Source of the DNA: Segetibacter sp.
Lineage (GTDB): Bacteria; Bacteroidota; Bacteroidia; Chitinophagales; Chitinophagaceae
Assembly (NCBI GenBank): GCA_030146445.1
Contig: JASLBT010000435.1
Location: forward strand, 1 to 11,331
Direction of reading: 5' to 3'
DNA: 11,331 bases
A program made the position numbers and the translations under genes. Each line of letters opens with the position of its first letter. Positions within the stretch are counted from its first letter, which is position 1. The notes under the pieces were generated by a model. That model worked only from the letters and a program-made list of their open reading frames with translations. It searched no databases and was not told the origin of the DNA. This document shows, piece by piece, positions 1 to 6,445 of this stretch.

Positions 1-424
1 CTCCACGAACAATAGGACGGCTGCGATAATAATATCAGCCTCCCGGCTGGTTTCGTGGAAATGAACCTTTAGGATCAAGCATGGACGGAAAAAGGTTAGA
101 ATATTTAATGGGATACAAGTCAAATATGGCCTGCTACTCACTGCAATAAAATTTGATTCCGCTTTACCGCGGTAAAACTGTTCAATCCAGGTCCAATTCC
201 CAAATGCAAATAAGCATTACCTGAAATCCGCAATCCGCTGATCCCAAATTCCCGTGTAGTACACCCCCGCAGCCTCTAAACCCCTACCGCACATCCCGTC
301 ATAGCGCCGCTTATGTGAATAATTAAAAGTAAGCTTTCTTGTACTTAAGGCTGAAAGCCTTGCCAGTTCTGGGTTTCATAGCTTACCCATTATCAATTAC
401 TGCCAGCTACTAAAAAAAATATGG
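1..424. other. Gene-poor intergenic stretch with inverted repeats
   Basis: No ORF with a start codon and recognisable protein content is visible. Bases 2-9 and 52-59 are a perfect 8-bp inverted repeat (TCCACGAA/TTCGTGGA), and between them GGCTG (19-23), CAGCC (36-40) and GGCTG (45-49) can form two mutually exclusive hairpins. Bases 329-335 pair with 380-386 (GTAAGCT/AGCTTAC) around a perfect 6-bp hairpin, AAGGCT (347-352) with AGCCTT (356-361). Bases about 183-256 are a degenerate C-rich repeat of AATCC/CAAATTCC-like words. A + strand frame open from the left edge ends at a TGA at 62-64 and could be the last 20 codons of a gene outside the window, but 20 codons are too few to judge. Confidence 0.5.
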
Positions 425-443
425 TACTTTGTATTGCATAGTA
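425..443. promoter_or_regulatory. Palindrome overlapping the padR promoter, candidate PadR operator
   Basis: TACTTTG (425-431) and CATAGTA (437-443) are inverted arms, 6 of 7 positions complementary, separated by 5 bp (TATTG). The -33 TTG of the predicted promoter lies inside the 5-bp centre, so a dimer bound here would block RNA polymerase. PadR proteins are dimeric winged-helix regulators that commonly repress their own operon from such palindromes. That this PadR binds here is an inference from position and symmetry. Confidence 0.45.
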
Positions 444-464
444 TTGGAAAGTTGTGCATCTTTG
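434..464 (+). promoter_or_regulatory. Predicted Bacteroidota-type promoter of the padR-pspC operon
   Basis: TTG at 434-436, a 20-bp spacer, then CATCTTTG at 457-464. This resembles the Bacteroidota housekeeping promoter (TTG about 19-20 bp before TAnnTTTG) with the first T of the -7 box replaced by C. Transcription would begin near 470 and leave a leader of roughly 185 nt. It is the only such pair I see before padR, and it lies under a palindrome, which supports a regulated promoter. Confidence 0.45.
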
Positions 465-656
465 TTCTGTTATTAAGGACATCGCTTTAACCAACGCCAA
501 AATGAACAGCAGAAATATCAAGGAAGAAGGACGTCAAATGCACTGGTCGGCCATTTGTTCGGCCGGCGTTCTTCCGGGATCAAACGGTTGCTTAAATATT
601 TATTTCATTGGTTACCCTTTCAAATCAGGTTTAACCATCACTAAAACTCCCCTAAG
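465..656 (+). other. Long 5' leader of padR with a hairpin
   Basis: About 190 bases separate the predicted promoter from padR. Bases 546-552 pair with 561-567 (CGGCC/GGCCG core plus a G-U and a G-C pair, 8-nt loop). No T-run follows, so it is not a typical terminator. A 52-codon ORF starts at ATG 502 and ends in a TGA (658-660) that overlaps the padR ATG as ATGA. Its protein has no recognisable features, so I do not call it a gene, but the overlap would allow coupled translation. Confidence 0.3.
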
Positions 657-1022
657 ATGAATATCGATAACACTCAGAGTCAGATGCGGAAAGGGGTACT
701 AGAGTTTTGCATCCTATCCATAATTCGCCAGGGGGAAGCTTACCCCAGTGATATTGTGGAAAAAATGAAAGCCGCCAACCTGAATATACTGGAAGGCACT
801 CTTTACCCACTATTGACCCGCCTCAAAAATGCCGACCTGTTAACCTACCGCTGGGTAGAAAGCAACAGCGGTCCCCCACGGAAGTACTTTAGCATGACCA
901 GCAAAGGGCTTGCGTTTTATCAGGAGCTTGAATCAACATGGAACGAGCTTGCCAATGCCGTTAATGCACTTACCGCGCGATCGGGAGCCGAAGACCAAAT
1001 CACCCCAACTTTAACCAACTAA
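657..1022 (+). CDS. PadR-family winged-helix transcriptional regulator
   Basis: This is a 121-residue cytoplasmic DNA-binding regulator of the PadR family, which usually represses its own operon and often a neighbouring membrane-stress gene. The winged-helix domain spans about residues 8-85: the recognition helix is around EGTLYPLLTRLKNADLL (46-62), followed by the wing with the PadR-typical SGPPRKYF (71-78). A C-terminal helix (about 82-105) would serve dimerisation. The start at 657 is well fixed: an in-frame stop lies at 642-644, and the N-terminus NTQSQMRKG is the form I know from Bacteroidota PadR proteins sitting before PspC genes. No Shine-Dalgarno sequence precedes it. It is followed after 10 bp by the PspC gene, so the two are an operon and this protein most likely controls it. 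The effector ligand is unknown. Confidence 0.93.
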   Translation: MNIDNTQSQMRKGVLEFCILSIIRQGEAYPSDIVEKMKAANLNILEGTLYPLLTRLKNADLLTYRWVESNSGPPRKYFSMTSKGLAFYQELESTWNELANAVNALTARSGAEDQITPTLTN

Positions 1023-1032
1023 AGCACTGAAC

Positions 1033-3219
1033 ATGAAAAAGGTAATCAATATAAACTTCCAGGGCAGGATCATTCCTATCGAGGAGTCTGCCTACGACAT
1101 GCTTAAACAATACGTGGAAAGCCTGCGTATATTTTTCGCGACGGAGGAAGGGAAAGATGAGATCATAAACGACATAGAAAGCCGGATAGCCGAACTTTTC
1201 AGCGAAATTCTTAAAAAGGGAAGTACCTGCATTACTGAAGCCGACGTTACGACTATTATCAATAGCATGGGCCGGCCTGAAGACTTTGACGACGATGAAG
1301 CCAAAGTACATGCCCAGCTCGGAGGAACAACCCAACAGGGAACTTATACTTCCGACAGCCGTACTACCGAACCGCGCGGCAGGTTATACCGAAACCTTAA
1401 TGATCGCCTTTTAGGGGGTGTTTGTTCCGGGGCCGCTACCTACCTCCGGGTAGATCCTACCATCGTTCGAATACTGTTTGCCATTATTACACTGGGCGGT
1501 TTCGGACTTGGTTTCCTCCTTTACATTGTATTGTGGATCGTGCTCCCGGCAAAGGGGCTTGACGTGAATTTGAAAAAGCGGCTCTACCGTAATCCCGACG
1601 ATCGCGTAATCGGTGGCGTGGCTGGTGGTCTTGCATCTTATTTCAATATACAGGTGTGGGTTCCGAGGATAATATTTGCACTTCCCCTGATATTTGGTGT
1701 CATTACCTCCGTTTTTCAGAACGCCTTCTTCGAATATAACCCGTTTCCCGCAGTGATTTTTGGCTCATTCGGAAGTAGCCTTCTGGTTATCTATATCATT
1801 CTCTGGATTGTTATACCCGAAGCAAACAGTGCTACTGAGAAGTTGGAAATGCGCGGTGAAAAAGTTGACCTGAATAGCATAGCCAACACGGTGAAAGTGG
1901 AAATGGAAGGGTTTCGTGGCCGTGCTGAACGGGTAGGTACAGAATTCAGGCAAAAGGCAACTGCATGGGGCGAAGAGTTTAAAACAACGGCCCAGGAACG
2001 CAGCGAGGCTTTCGCATCGGAAGTGGCCCCTGTTGCCCGCAGGACCGGCAATCGTCTCGGCAACGCTATCGGTATCCTATTCAAGGCCTTCTTCCTGTTC
2101 GTAGCCGGACTCGTTGTCTTCGCTTTGTTGATGGCCCTGCTTGGGCTCATGATCGGGGGCGTTAGTGTTTTCCCCCTAAAAGACTTTTTCCTACAGGGAT
2201 TTTGGCAGAACTTTCTTGCCTGGGCAACCCTTCTCCTGTTCTTTGGAGCACCCGTGATAGCTTTCTTCACCTGGATAATCAGGCGCATTATAGGGGTTAA
2301 ATCTAAAAATAAATACCTCGGTTACATGTTTGCGGGGCTTTGGGTTATTGGTCTTTTTTGCGGGATCATACTGGCAGCTTCTTTAGCTCACGATTTCAAT
2401 ACCGTTGCCCGCGAAAAACAAGACTACACGCTTAACCAACCATCCACCGGCAGGTTACTGGTCAACGTTCCTGACGGGACCTCCAAAGTATATGGAAGAT
2501 GGTTTAAAATGGATGGTCTGCTCAGCATGACTGACGATAGCATCTACCTGAATAATGTACGGGTGCGTATTGTAAAAAGCCCTGACAGCGGTTACCACGC
2601 ATATGCGATTAAAAGCAGCAATGCAGGCGACGACAGAACAGCGCTTAACAATGCACGGAATATTTCCTACCGGGTCGACCAACAGGATAGTGTGCTTTCT
2701 TTAGCCCGGGGTTTTGCACTTACCCGCGGCACGCGCTTCCGTAACCAAAGTGTTATCATGACCATCCAGGTACCGGTCGGAAAAAGAATTAAAATCGACC
2801 GCAGTGTTAGCCGGAAACTCCACTACTTCCATTTCAACGAGCATCACGGGGATTGGGATGATGAGTGGAACGATTATGAAAGATGGGATGCCAACGTCGA
2901 ATACATCATGACCAGTAAAGGCCTCGAGCGTGTTGAGAAGAATGAAAACGAAAATGAGCCTGCCGACGAGATGGATGATATAGAGGAGTTGAATAAAACC
3001 AAAGAGGAAATAAGAAGGAACATCGAAGAAAAACAAAGGGAGCTCGATAGAATGAAGCAGGAGCTGAACCGTACAGATACAACCTACCGCTATAAGCCTG
3101 AAGCTACAAAGCCGACAGCTGCCGAAAAAGTGGAAGCCTCGATCTTGCCCTTAACTACAATGCCCTCCCATAGGGAGATCATTAATCCCATGACATCATT
3201 CTTAAGTTTTATTGATTAA
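1033..3219 (+). CDS. Membrane protein with two PspC domains
   Basis: This is a 728-residue inner-membrane protein. Residues 1-85 form a soluble N-terminal helical region typical of Bacteroidota PspC proteins found beside PadR. Two PspC domains follow, at about 117-174 and 183-263, each with the LYRN..DR..GGV.(S/G)G start and a hydrophobic end (YIVLWIVLP, YIILWIVIP). An Ala/Glu/Arg-rich helical stretch (264-340) precedes three further hydrophobic segments (about 347-378, 392-417, 428-452). Residues 460-625 look like a beta-rich domain, possibly facing the periplasm, resembling the DUF4097/adhesin-like tails of such proteins. A charged coiled coil (about 643-683) lies near the end. PspC domains in other bacteria belong to envelope-stress (phage shock) responses, and a similar role here is inferred. 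No PspA or PspB is in the window. The gene is probably cotranscribed with padR and controlled by it. Confidence 0.9.
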   Translation: MKKVININFQGRIIPIEESAYDMLKQYVESLRIFFATEEGKDEIINDIESRIAELFSEILKKGSTCITEADVTTIINSMGRPEDFDDDEAKVHAQLGGTTQQGTYTSDSRTTEPRGRLYRNLNDRLLGGVCSGAATYLRVDPTIVRILFAIITLGGFGLGFLLYIVLWIVLPAKGLDVNLKKRLYRNPDDRVIGGVAGGLASYFNIQVWVPRIIFALPLIFGVITSVFQNAFFEYNPFPAVIFGSFGSSLLVIYIILWIVIPEANSATEKLEMRGEKVDLNSIANTVKVEMEGFRGRAERVGTEFRQKATAWGEEFKTTAQERSEAFASEVAPVARRTGNRLGNAIGILFKAFFLFVAGLVVFALLMALLGLMIGGVSVFPLKDFFLQGFWQNFLAWATLLLFFGAPVIAFFTWIIRRIIGVKSKNKYLGYMFAGLWVIGLFCGIILAASLAHDFNTVAREKQDYTLNQPSTGRLLVNVPDGTSKVYGRWFKMDGLLSMTDDSIYLNNVRVRIVKSPDSGYHAYAIKSSNAGDDRTALNNARNISYRVDQQDSVLSLARGFALTRGTRFRNQSVIMTIQVPVGKRIKIDRSVSRKLHYFHFNEHHGDWDDEWNDYERWDANVEYIMTSKGLERVEKNENENEPADEMDDIEELNKTKEEIRRNIEEKQRELDRMKQELNRTDTTYRYKPEATKPTAAEKVEASILPLTTMPSHREIINPMTSFLSFID

Positions 3220-3281
3220 AGAAGGTTGAAGTTGGGACCAGGGCTGCGCCGCACGTATTGGGGGGAGCCCGCCCATCTCAG

Positions 3282-3311
3282 AATCCTTTCGTGAAAGCGG
3301 AGGGATTTTTT
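3282..3311 (+). terminator. Intrinsic terminator of the padR-pspC operon
   Basis: An outer stem AATCC (3282-3286) with GGATT (3303-3307), an inner stem TTTC (3287-3290) with GAAA (3293-3296), and a bulge on the right arm are followed by a T-run at 3306-3311 that continues as ATTTTGG. It lies 62 bp after the pspC stop. On the opposite strand the hairpin is not followed by a T-run, so it serves the + strand only, and I see no clear terminator for the convergent feoB. Confidence 0.6.
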
Positions 3312-3325
3312 ATTTTGGCCAGGTG

Positions 3326-5440
3326 CTAGCGCACGAGGTTGTACACCAGCAGGCTCATCAGGTAAGCGAGACCCGTCATATACACCAATTGAACGATGGG
3401 CCATTTCCAGGTGCGGGTTTCGCGTTTGGTTACGGCCAGGGTGCTCATACACTGCATTGCCAATACATAAAATACAAGCAGGCTTAAACCGGTCGCGAGG
3501 GTATACACTTTCCGGCCGTCCTCCGTGACAGCGGATTGCATCTTCTGTCGAAGAGAAGCACTTTCATTATCTTCTTCTACGCTGTATAAGGTGGCCATCG
3601 TACCAACAAACACCTCACGGGCTGCAAAAGACGTAATGAGCGCAATTCCGATCTTCCAGTCGAAACCTAATGGGCGGATCGCCGGTTCAATGGAACGCCC
3701 GAGAATTCCGGCGTACGAATTTTCCAGCTTTTCCGAACGGTATTCCTTTTCGACCATTTGCTGGTTTACTCCGGGTTGTAACCTTTGGGCCTCATACTTT
3801 GCGGCAACGTTGTCCATACCGCTACCAGGGCCAAAGCTGCTCAGGAACCAAAGTAACAGGCTAATCAGCATGATGATCTTACCGGCATCCACGACAAAAA
3901 TCTTTGCCTTTTCCACCATCGTGACACCAACATTCTTCCAGCGCGGCGCCCGGTACAGCGGAAGTTCAAGAATGAAAAAGCTCTTCTCCTTCAGTTTAAT
4001 CATCCACTTGAATACGTAGCTCGCAACAAGCGCCATTATGGTGCCCAGTAGATAGAGTCCCATCATCACCAATCCTTGCAGGCTAAACAAGCCGAGGTAA
4101 AACTTATTCGGGATAACGAGGCTGATCAGGATAGTGTACACCGGCAGCCGGGCACTACAACTCATTAATGGTGTCACCAATATGGTGAGCAGCCTTTCCT
4201 TACGGTTTTCGATGTTCCGGGCGCTCATGATGGCCGGTACGGCGCAGGCCAGTCCGCTGATCATGGGCATCACGCTTTTTCCATTAAGTCCTACCTTCCG
4301 CATCAGTTTATCACTCAGGAAGCTGATCCGTGCCATGTAGCCCGTATCTTCTAAGATGGTAATAAGTCCGAAAAGGATCATGATCTGCGGTACAAACAAA
4401 AGGATTCCGCTGAGGCCAGCTAAAAATCCATTTACCAGTAGATCGCTCCACCAGGCTGTTGGCAGCACCCGGTTTGCAAGGGTTGCCATTTCAGCAAAAA
4501 GCCATTCGATGGCATCCATCGGGTACTGCGCGAGCCAAAAAATACTTTGAAAAAGCAGGAAGAGTACACCCAGTAAGATCAGGTAGCCCCATTTTCGATC
4601 CAGCAGCACATCATCCAGCTTTTCTGTCGCCAGCTTTTTCTGCAATGGATCTGCCTCAACCACACTTTGCTGCATGATCTGGCGGATGCGGCCGTACCGT
4701 TGCATAATTTCTTCGGCCTGCAGCTTTGTTGGATTAAAGTGGTTGGCGATCTCGATATCTTCAATTTGTTCCTGTACCCCGCTCCCAAGTGGAAAGTGCT
4801 CATGATTGATCAGGTAGTGGATAGCGCCATAGTCACTGAGTCCGGGGATGAGTAGTTGTACACGTTGTACCGGCTTCTCGGCCAGCGACCTGATGCCGAT
4901 AAAATCTTTCACCGGTGGCCGGTATTGCTTTACAGTTTGGACCAGCGCTTTCTTCAATTGCGGAAGTCCCTTGTTTTTGCGGGGGTTTACGGGAATTACG
5001 GCAACGCCGAGTTCCCTTTCCAGTTCTTCAACATCAATCTCGATCCCTCTTTTCTTTGCAAGGTCCATCATGGTGAGTGCAACCACAACAGGGATCTGGA
5101 GGTCAATAATTTGGGAGCAAAAAAGGAGGTTGCGCTTAAGGTTACTTGCATCGGCAACAAGGATCACCATGTCTGGTTTAACCTCGTCATCAACATTCAT
5201 CAATACTTTGTACGACACCCATTCATCCGCGCGGCGCGGATAAAGGCTATATGTTCCCGGTAAGTCGATCAGGTTGCAGGTTTGGCCCGAGTCGAGGGAC
5301 AGCTTTCCCGTCTTTTTGTCGACTGTAACCCCGGGAAAGTTTCCGACTTTCTGGTTTAACCCGGTCAATGCATTGAACATCGAAGACTTTCCGCTGTTCG
5401 GATTCCCAACCAATGCAATATTTAGTACAGTTTCCCCCAT
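3326..5440 (-). CDS. feoB: Ferrous iron transporter B (FeoB)
   Basis: This is a 704-residue inner-membrane protein that imports Fe(II), driven or gated by its own cytoplasmic GTPase domain. The N-terminal G domain shows G1 GNPNSGKS (12-19), G2 FPGVT (35-39) and G3 DLPG (59-62). The G4 position reads TMMD (123-126), where most FeoB proteins have NxxD, and G5 reads VNPRKNKG rather than the common SARKGxG. A helical linker (about 230-275) leads to the membrane core from about 284, with the conserved pore motifs CAVPAIM (C399) and SCSARLPVY (C428) and a late CMSTLAV (C664). I chose ATG 5440 over an ATG 30 bp upstream (5470) because MGETVLNIALVGNPN is the expected N-terminus and the promoter box lies inside the longer version. 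No feoA is adjacent. The upstream side is a repeat-rich intergenic region. Confidence 0.96.
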   Translation of the reverse strand: MGETVLNIALVGNPNSGKSSMFNALTGLNQKVGNFPGVTVDKKTGKLSLDSGQTCNLIDLPGTYSLYPRRADEWVSYKVLMNVDDEVKPDMVILVADASNLKRNLLFCSQIIDLQIPVVVALTMMDLAKKRGIEIDVEELERELGVAVIPVNPRKNKGLPQLKKALVQTVKQYRPPVKDFIGIRSLAEKPVQRVQLLIPGLSDYGAIHYLINHEHFPLGSGVQEQIEDIEIANHFNPTKLQAEEIMQRYGRIRQIMQQSVVEADPLQKKLATEKLDDVLLDRKWGYLILLGVLFLLFQSIFWLAQYPMDAIEWLFAEMATLANRVLPTAWWSDLLVNGFLAGLSGILLFVPQIMILFGLITILEDTGYMARISFLSDKLMRKVGLNGKSVMPMISGLACAVPAIMSARNIENRKERLLTILVTPLMSCSARLPVYTILISLVIPNKFYLGLFSLQGLVMMGLYLLGTIMALVASYVFKWMIKLKEKSFFILELPLYRAPRWKNVGVTMVEKAKIFVVDAGKIIMLISLLLWFLSSFGPGSGMDNVAAKYEAQRLQPGVNQQMVEKEYRSEKLENSYAGILGRSIEPAIRPLGFDWKIGIALITSFAAREVFVGTMATLYSVEEDNESASLRQKMQSAVTEDGRKVYTLATGLSLLVFYVLAMQCMSTLAVTKRETRTWKWPIVQLVYMTGLAYLMSLLVYNLVR

Positions 5441-5451
5441 GTAAGCGGCCG

Positions 5452-5459
5452 CAAAAGTA
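5452..5459 (-). promoter_or_regulatory. Predicted promoter -7 box of feoB
   Basis: On the - strand TACTTTTG fits the Bacteroidota TAnnTTTG -7 element exactly. No good TTG -33 box is present at the normal distance; GTTTC (5479-5475) is too close. The box ends 11 bases before the feoB ATG, so the transcript would have a leader of only a few nucleotides. No Fur-box-like palindrome is obvious nearby. Confidence 0.5.
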
Positions 5460-5528
5460 GACCGACACATCGAAGAAACGTTACGAGATCGGGAGATTTA
5501 AGATTGTGTTACCAACATAGGCGCTTTG

Positions 5529-5553
5529 ATGGAGCATGGTTGCGACGCTCCAT
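5529..5553. repeat. Inverted repeat, 7-bp stem
   Basis: ATGGAGC (5529-5535) and GCTCCAT (5547-5553) are perfectly complementary around an 11-nt centre. GCGC at 5521-5524 and 5564-5567 could extend the structure from outside. It lies upstream of the predicted feoB promoter, so it is not in the feoB leader. The same CTCC/GGAG words recur in the 74-bp repeats further right. Confidence 0.5.
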
Positions 5554-5574
5554 TCAACGATTGGCGCAATGGGG

Positions 5575-5588
5575 AGCAGGCGACTGCT
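5575..5588. repeat. Small hairpin with a GNRA-type loop
   Basis: AGCAG (5575-5579) and CTGCT (5584-5588) form a perfect 5-bp stem closing the tetraloop GCGA. GNRA loops are common in structured RNA, but nothing else shows that this DNA is transcribed as an RNA gene. Confidence 0.3.
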
Positions 5589-5606
5589 GAAAGGGGGATA
5601 TCAGAT

Positions 5607-5630
5607 ATGAATGATGAGAGATGAGACGTG
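5607..5630 (+). repeat. Left copy of a 24-bp imperfect inverted repeat
   Basis: Bases 5607-5630 (beginning ATGAATGATG and ending GAGACGTG) match the reverse complement of 6285-6308 at 23 of 24 positions; the only mismatch is at base 6. The match stops abruptly on both sides. No short target-site duplication is visible at the outer ends. Confidence 0.6.
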
Positions 5631-5637
5631 CACCGTT

Positions 5638-5651
5638 ACCGGAATTCCGGT
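5638..5651. repeat. Perfect 14-bp palindrome
   Basis: ACCGGAATTCCGGT is its own reverse complement. It lies just inside the left copy of the 24-bp inverted repeat. It could be a protein binding site or part of a repeat unit; there is no adjacent promoter to interpret it with. Confidence 0.45.
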
Positions 5652-5962
5652 GGTCTTGTCATTACGGGCAGTTTGCGATCCTGCGTTCAGTTCGGGCATC
5701 CCCTGTGAAGCATTCTCCCGGAAACTACGGGTATCAATATGAACTGTTACACCACGGAACTGATGGCTCCTCGTTGGTTGGCAATCATCAGAACAGCAGA
5801 TGCTCTTCTCTTCAGCTCCCTTGGACGTTGTCGTCTCAGCGGTTACCCATCGCTTATGAAGGCCAAATCGCCGGCTTTGGTTAGCCTGTTGGGCAGCGGG
5901 TTGAGAACCGGCATTCAGCTCAGTCTTGCGAATCAACTTCATTGTTTACATGATTACAGGAG

Positions 5963-6036
5963 GCTCCTATGGAGTGAAAACCTGCCATAACAAAAACTGG
6001 TGCGAAGGAATCCGTGCCGGGCAACCCAGTCGGGGA
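5963..6036 (+). repeat. 74-bp direct repeat, copy 1
   Basis: This copy aligns without gaps to 6107-6180 at 66 of 74 positions. It begins GCTCCTATGGAG, in which CTCC and GGAG can pair around TAT. Internal words CCATAAC, AAAACT, GTGCGAAG and AATCCGTGCCGGGCAAC are shared exactly. The next bases (GGAACGATG) resemble GGCAACGATG about 24 bp beyond copy 2, so homology may continue after an insertion. Confidence 0.75.
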
Positions 6037-6106
6037 ACGATGGGATCAGATTGCGTAACTCACGCGCCACAAGACACCGGCTGTTTGTCGACCCTATAAA
6101 CATGGC

Positions 6107-6180
6107 GCTCCTATGGAGCGAAACCCCGCCATAACCAAAACTAGTGCGAAGAAATCCGTGCCGGGCAACGCAGGCGGGGA
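6107..6180 (+). repeat. 74-bp direct repeat, copy 2
   Basis: This is the second copy, starting 144 bp after the first. With the preceding C its hairpin is longer than in copy 1: CGCTCC (6106-6111) pairs with GGAGCG (6115-6120) around TAT, a perfect 6-bp stem, whereas copy 1 has a T in place of the C and a shorter stem. Similar short CTCC-N3-GGAG palindromes are something I associate with interspersed intergenic repeats in Bacteroidota, but I could not check this. Confidence 0.75.
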
Positions 6181-6284
6181 TCCGACTAGGCAGCGGGCGG
6201 GCAACGATGTCGAATGAAGATATTCCGTTCGTTCCAAAGATTTTTTAACTCAACGACATTGATTTAACACCTAACATAGCCATT

Positions 6285-6308
6285 CACGTCTCATCTCTCA
6301 TCGTTCAT
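6285..6308 (-). repeat. Right copy of the 24-bp imperfect inverted repeat
   Basis: This is the reverse-oriented partner of 5607-5630. Unlike the left copy it runs into a tandem array, so the terminal part of the inverted repeat is itself one unit of a short tandem repeat. Confidence 0.6.
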
Positions 6309-6349
6309 CTCTCATCGCTATTTTCCGTGTCGCATTTCTCATTGTTCAT
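6291..6349 (+). repeat. Short tandem repeat with a 14-nt period
   Basis: TCATCTCTCATCG occurs perfectly at 6291-6303 and 6305-6317, giving a 14-nt period, with the shorter word CTCAT recurring inside each unit. A third degenerate copy at 6332-6349 matches 6291-6308 at 15 of 18 positions. Confidence 0.6.
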
Positions 6350-6445
6350 ATCCCCTCTTCCTCCGGCAAAATAACACCTGATGTTAAACATGATAAATTG
6401 CTATTAATCATCATCCCGGTGAATTAACTTACTGCTTAACGGCAT

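Noticed and set aside
175..200. T-arm-like sequence (GTTCAATCC) suggesting a tRNA
   Set aside because: The stem has a mismatch and no acceptor, D or anticodon arm fits around it.
1..219. Open - strand frame reaching the left edge (about 70 codons, with a stop near 217-219)
   Set aside because: It has no ATG start and no recognisable protein content, and an open stretch of this length can arise by chance in six frames.
1791..2288. 165-codon ORF on the - strand opposite pspC
   Set aside because: It is antisense to a well-supported gene and its Arg/Ser/Pro-rich content is typical of a shadow frame.
3216..3452. ORF on the - strand across the pspC-feoB junction
   Set aside because: It overlaps the feoB 3' end in another frame and the terminator; the protein is low-complexity and unrelated to any family I know.
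5441..5470. Longer feoB start at 5470
   Set aside because: The extra ten residues precede the expected N-terminus and would place the TAnnTTTG box inside the coding sequence.
5601..5942. 113-codon ORF on the - strand in the repeat island
   Set aside because: No recognisable domain, composition unlike the neighbouring genes, and it runs through the 24-bp repeat and the palindrome, so it reads as translated repeat DNA.
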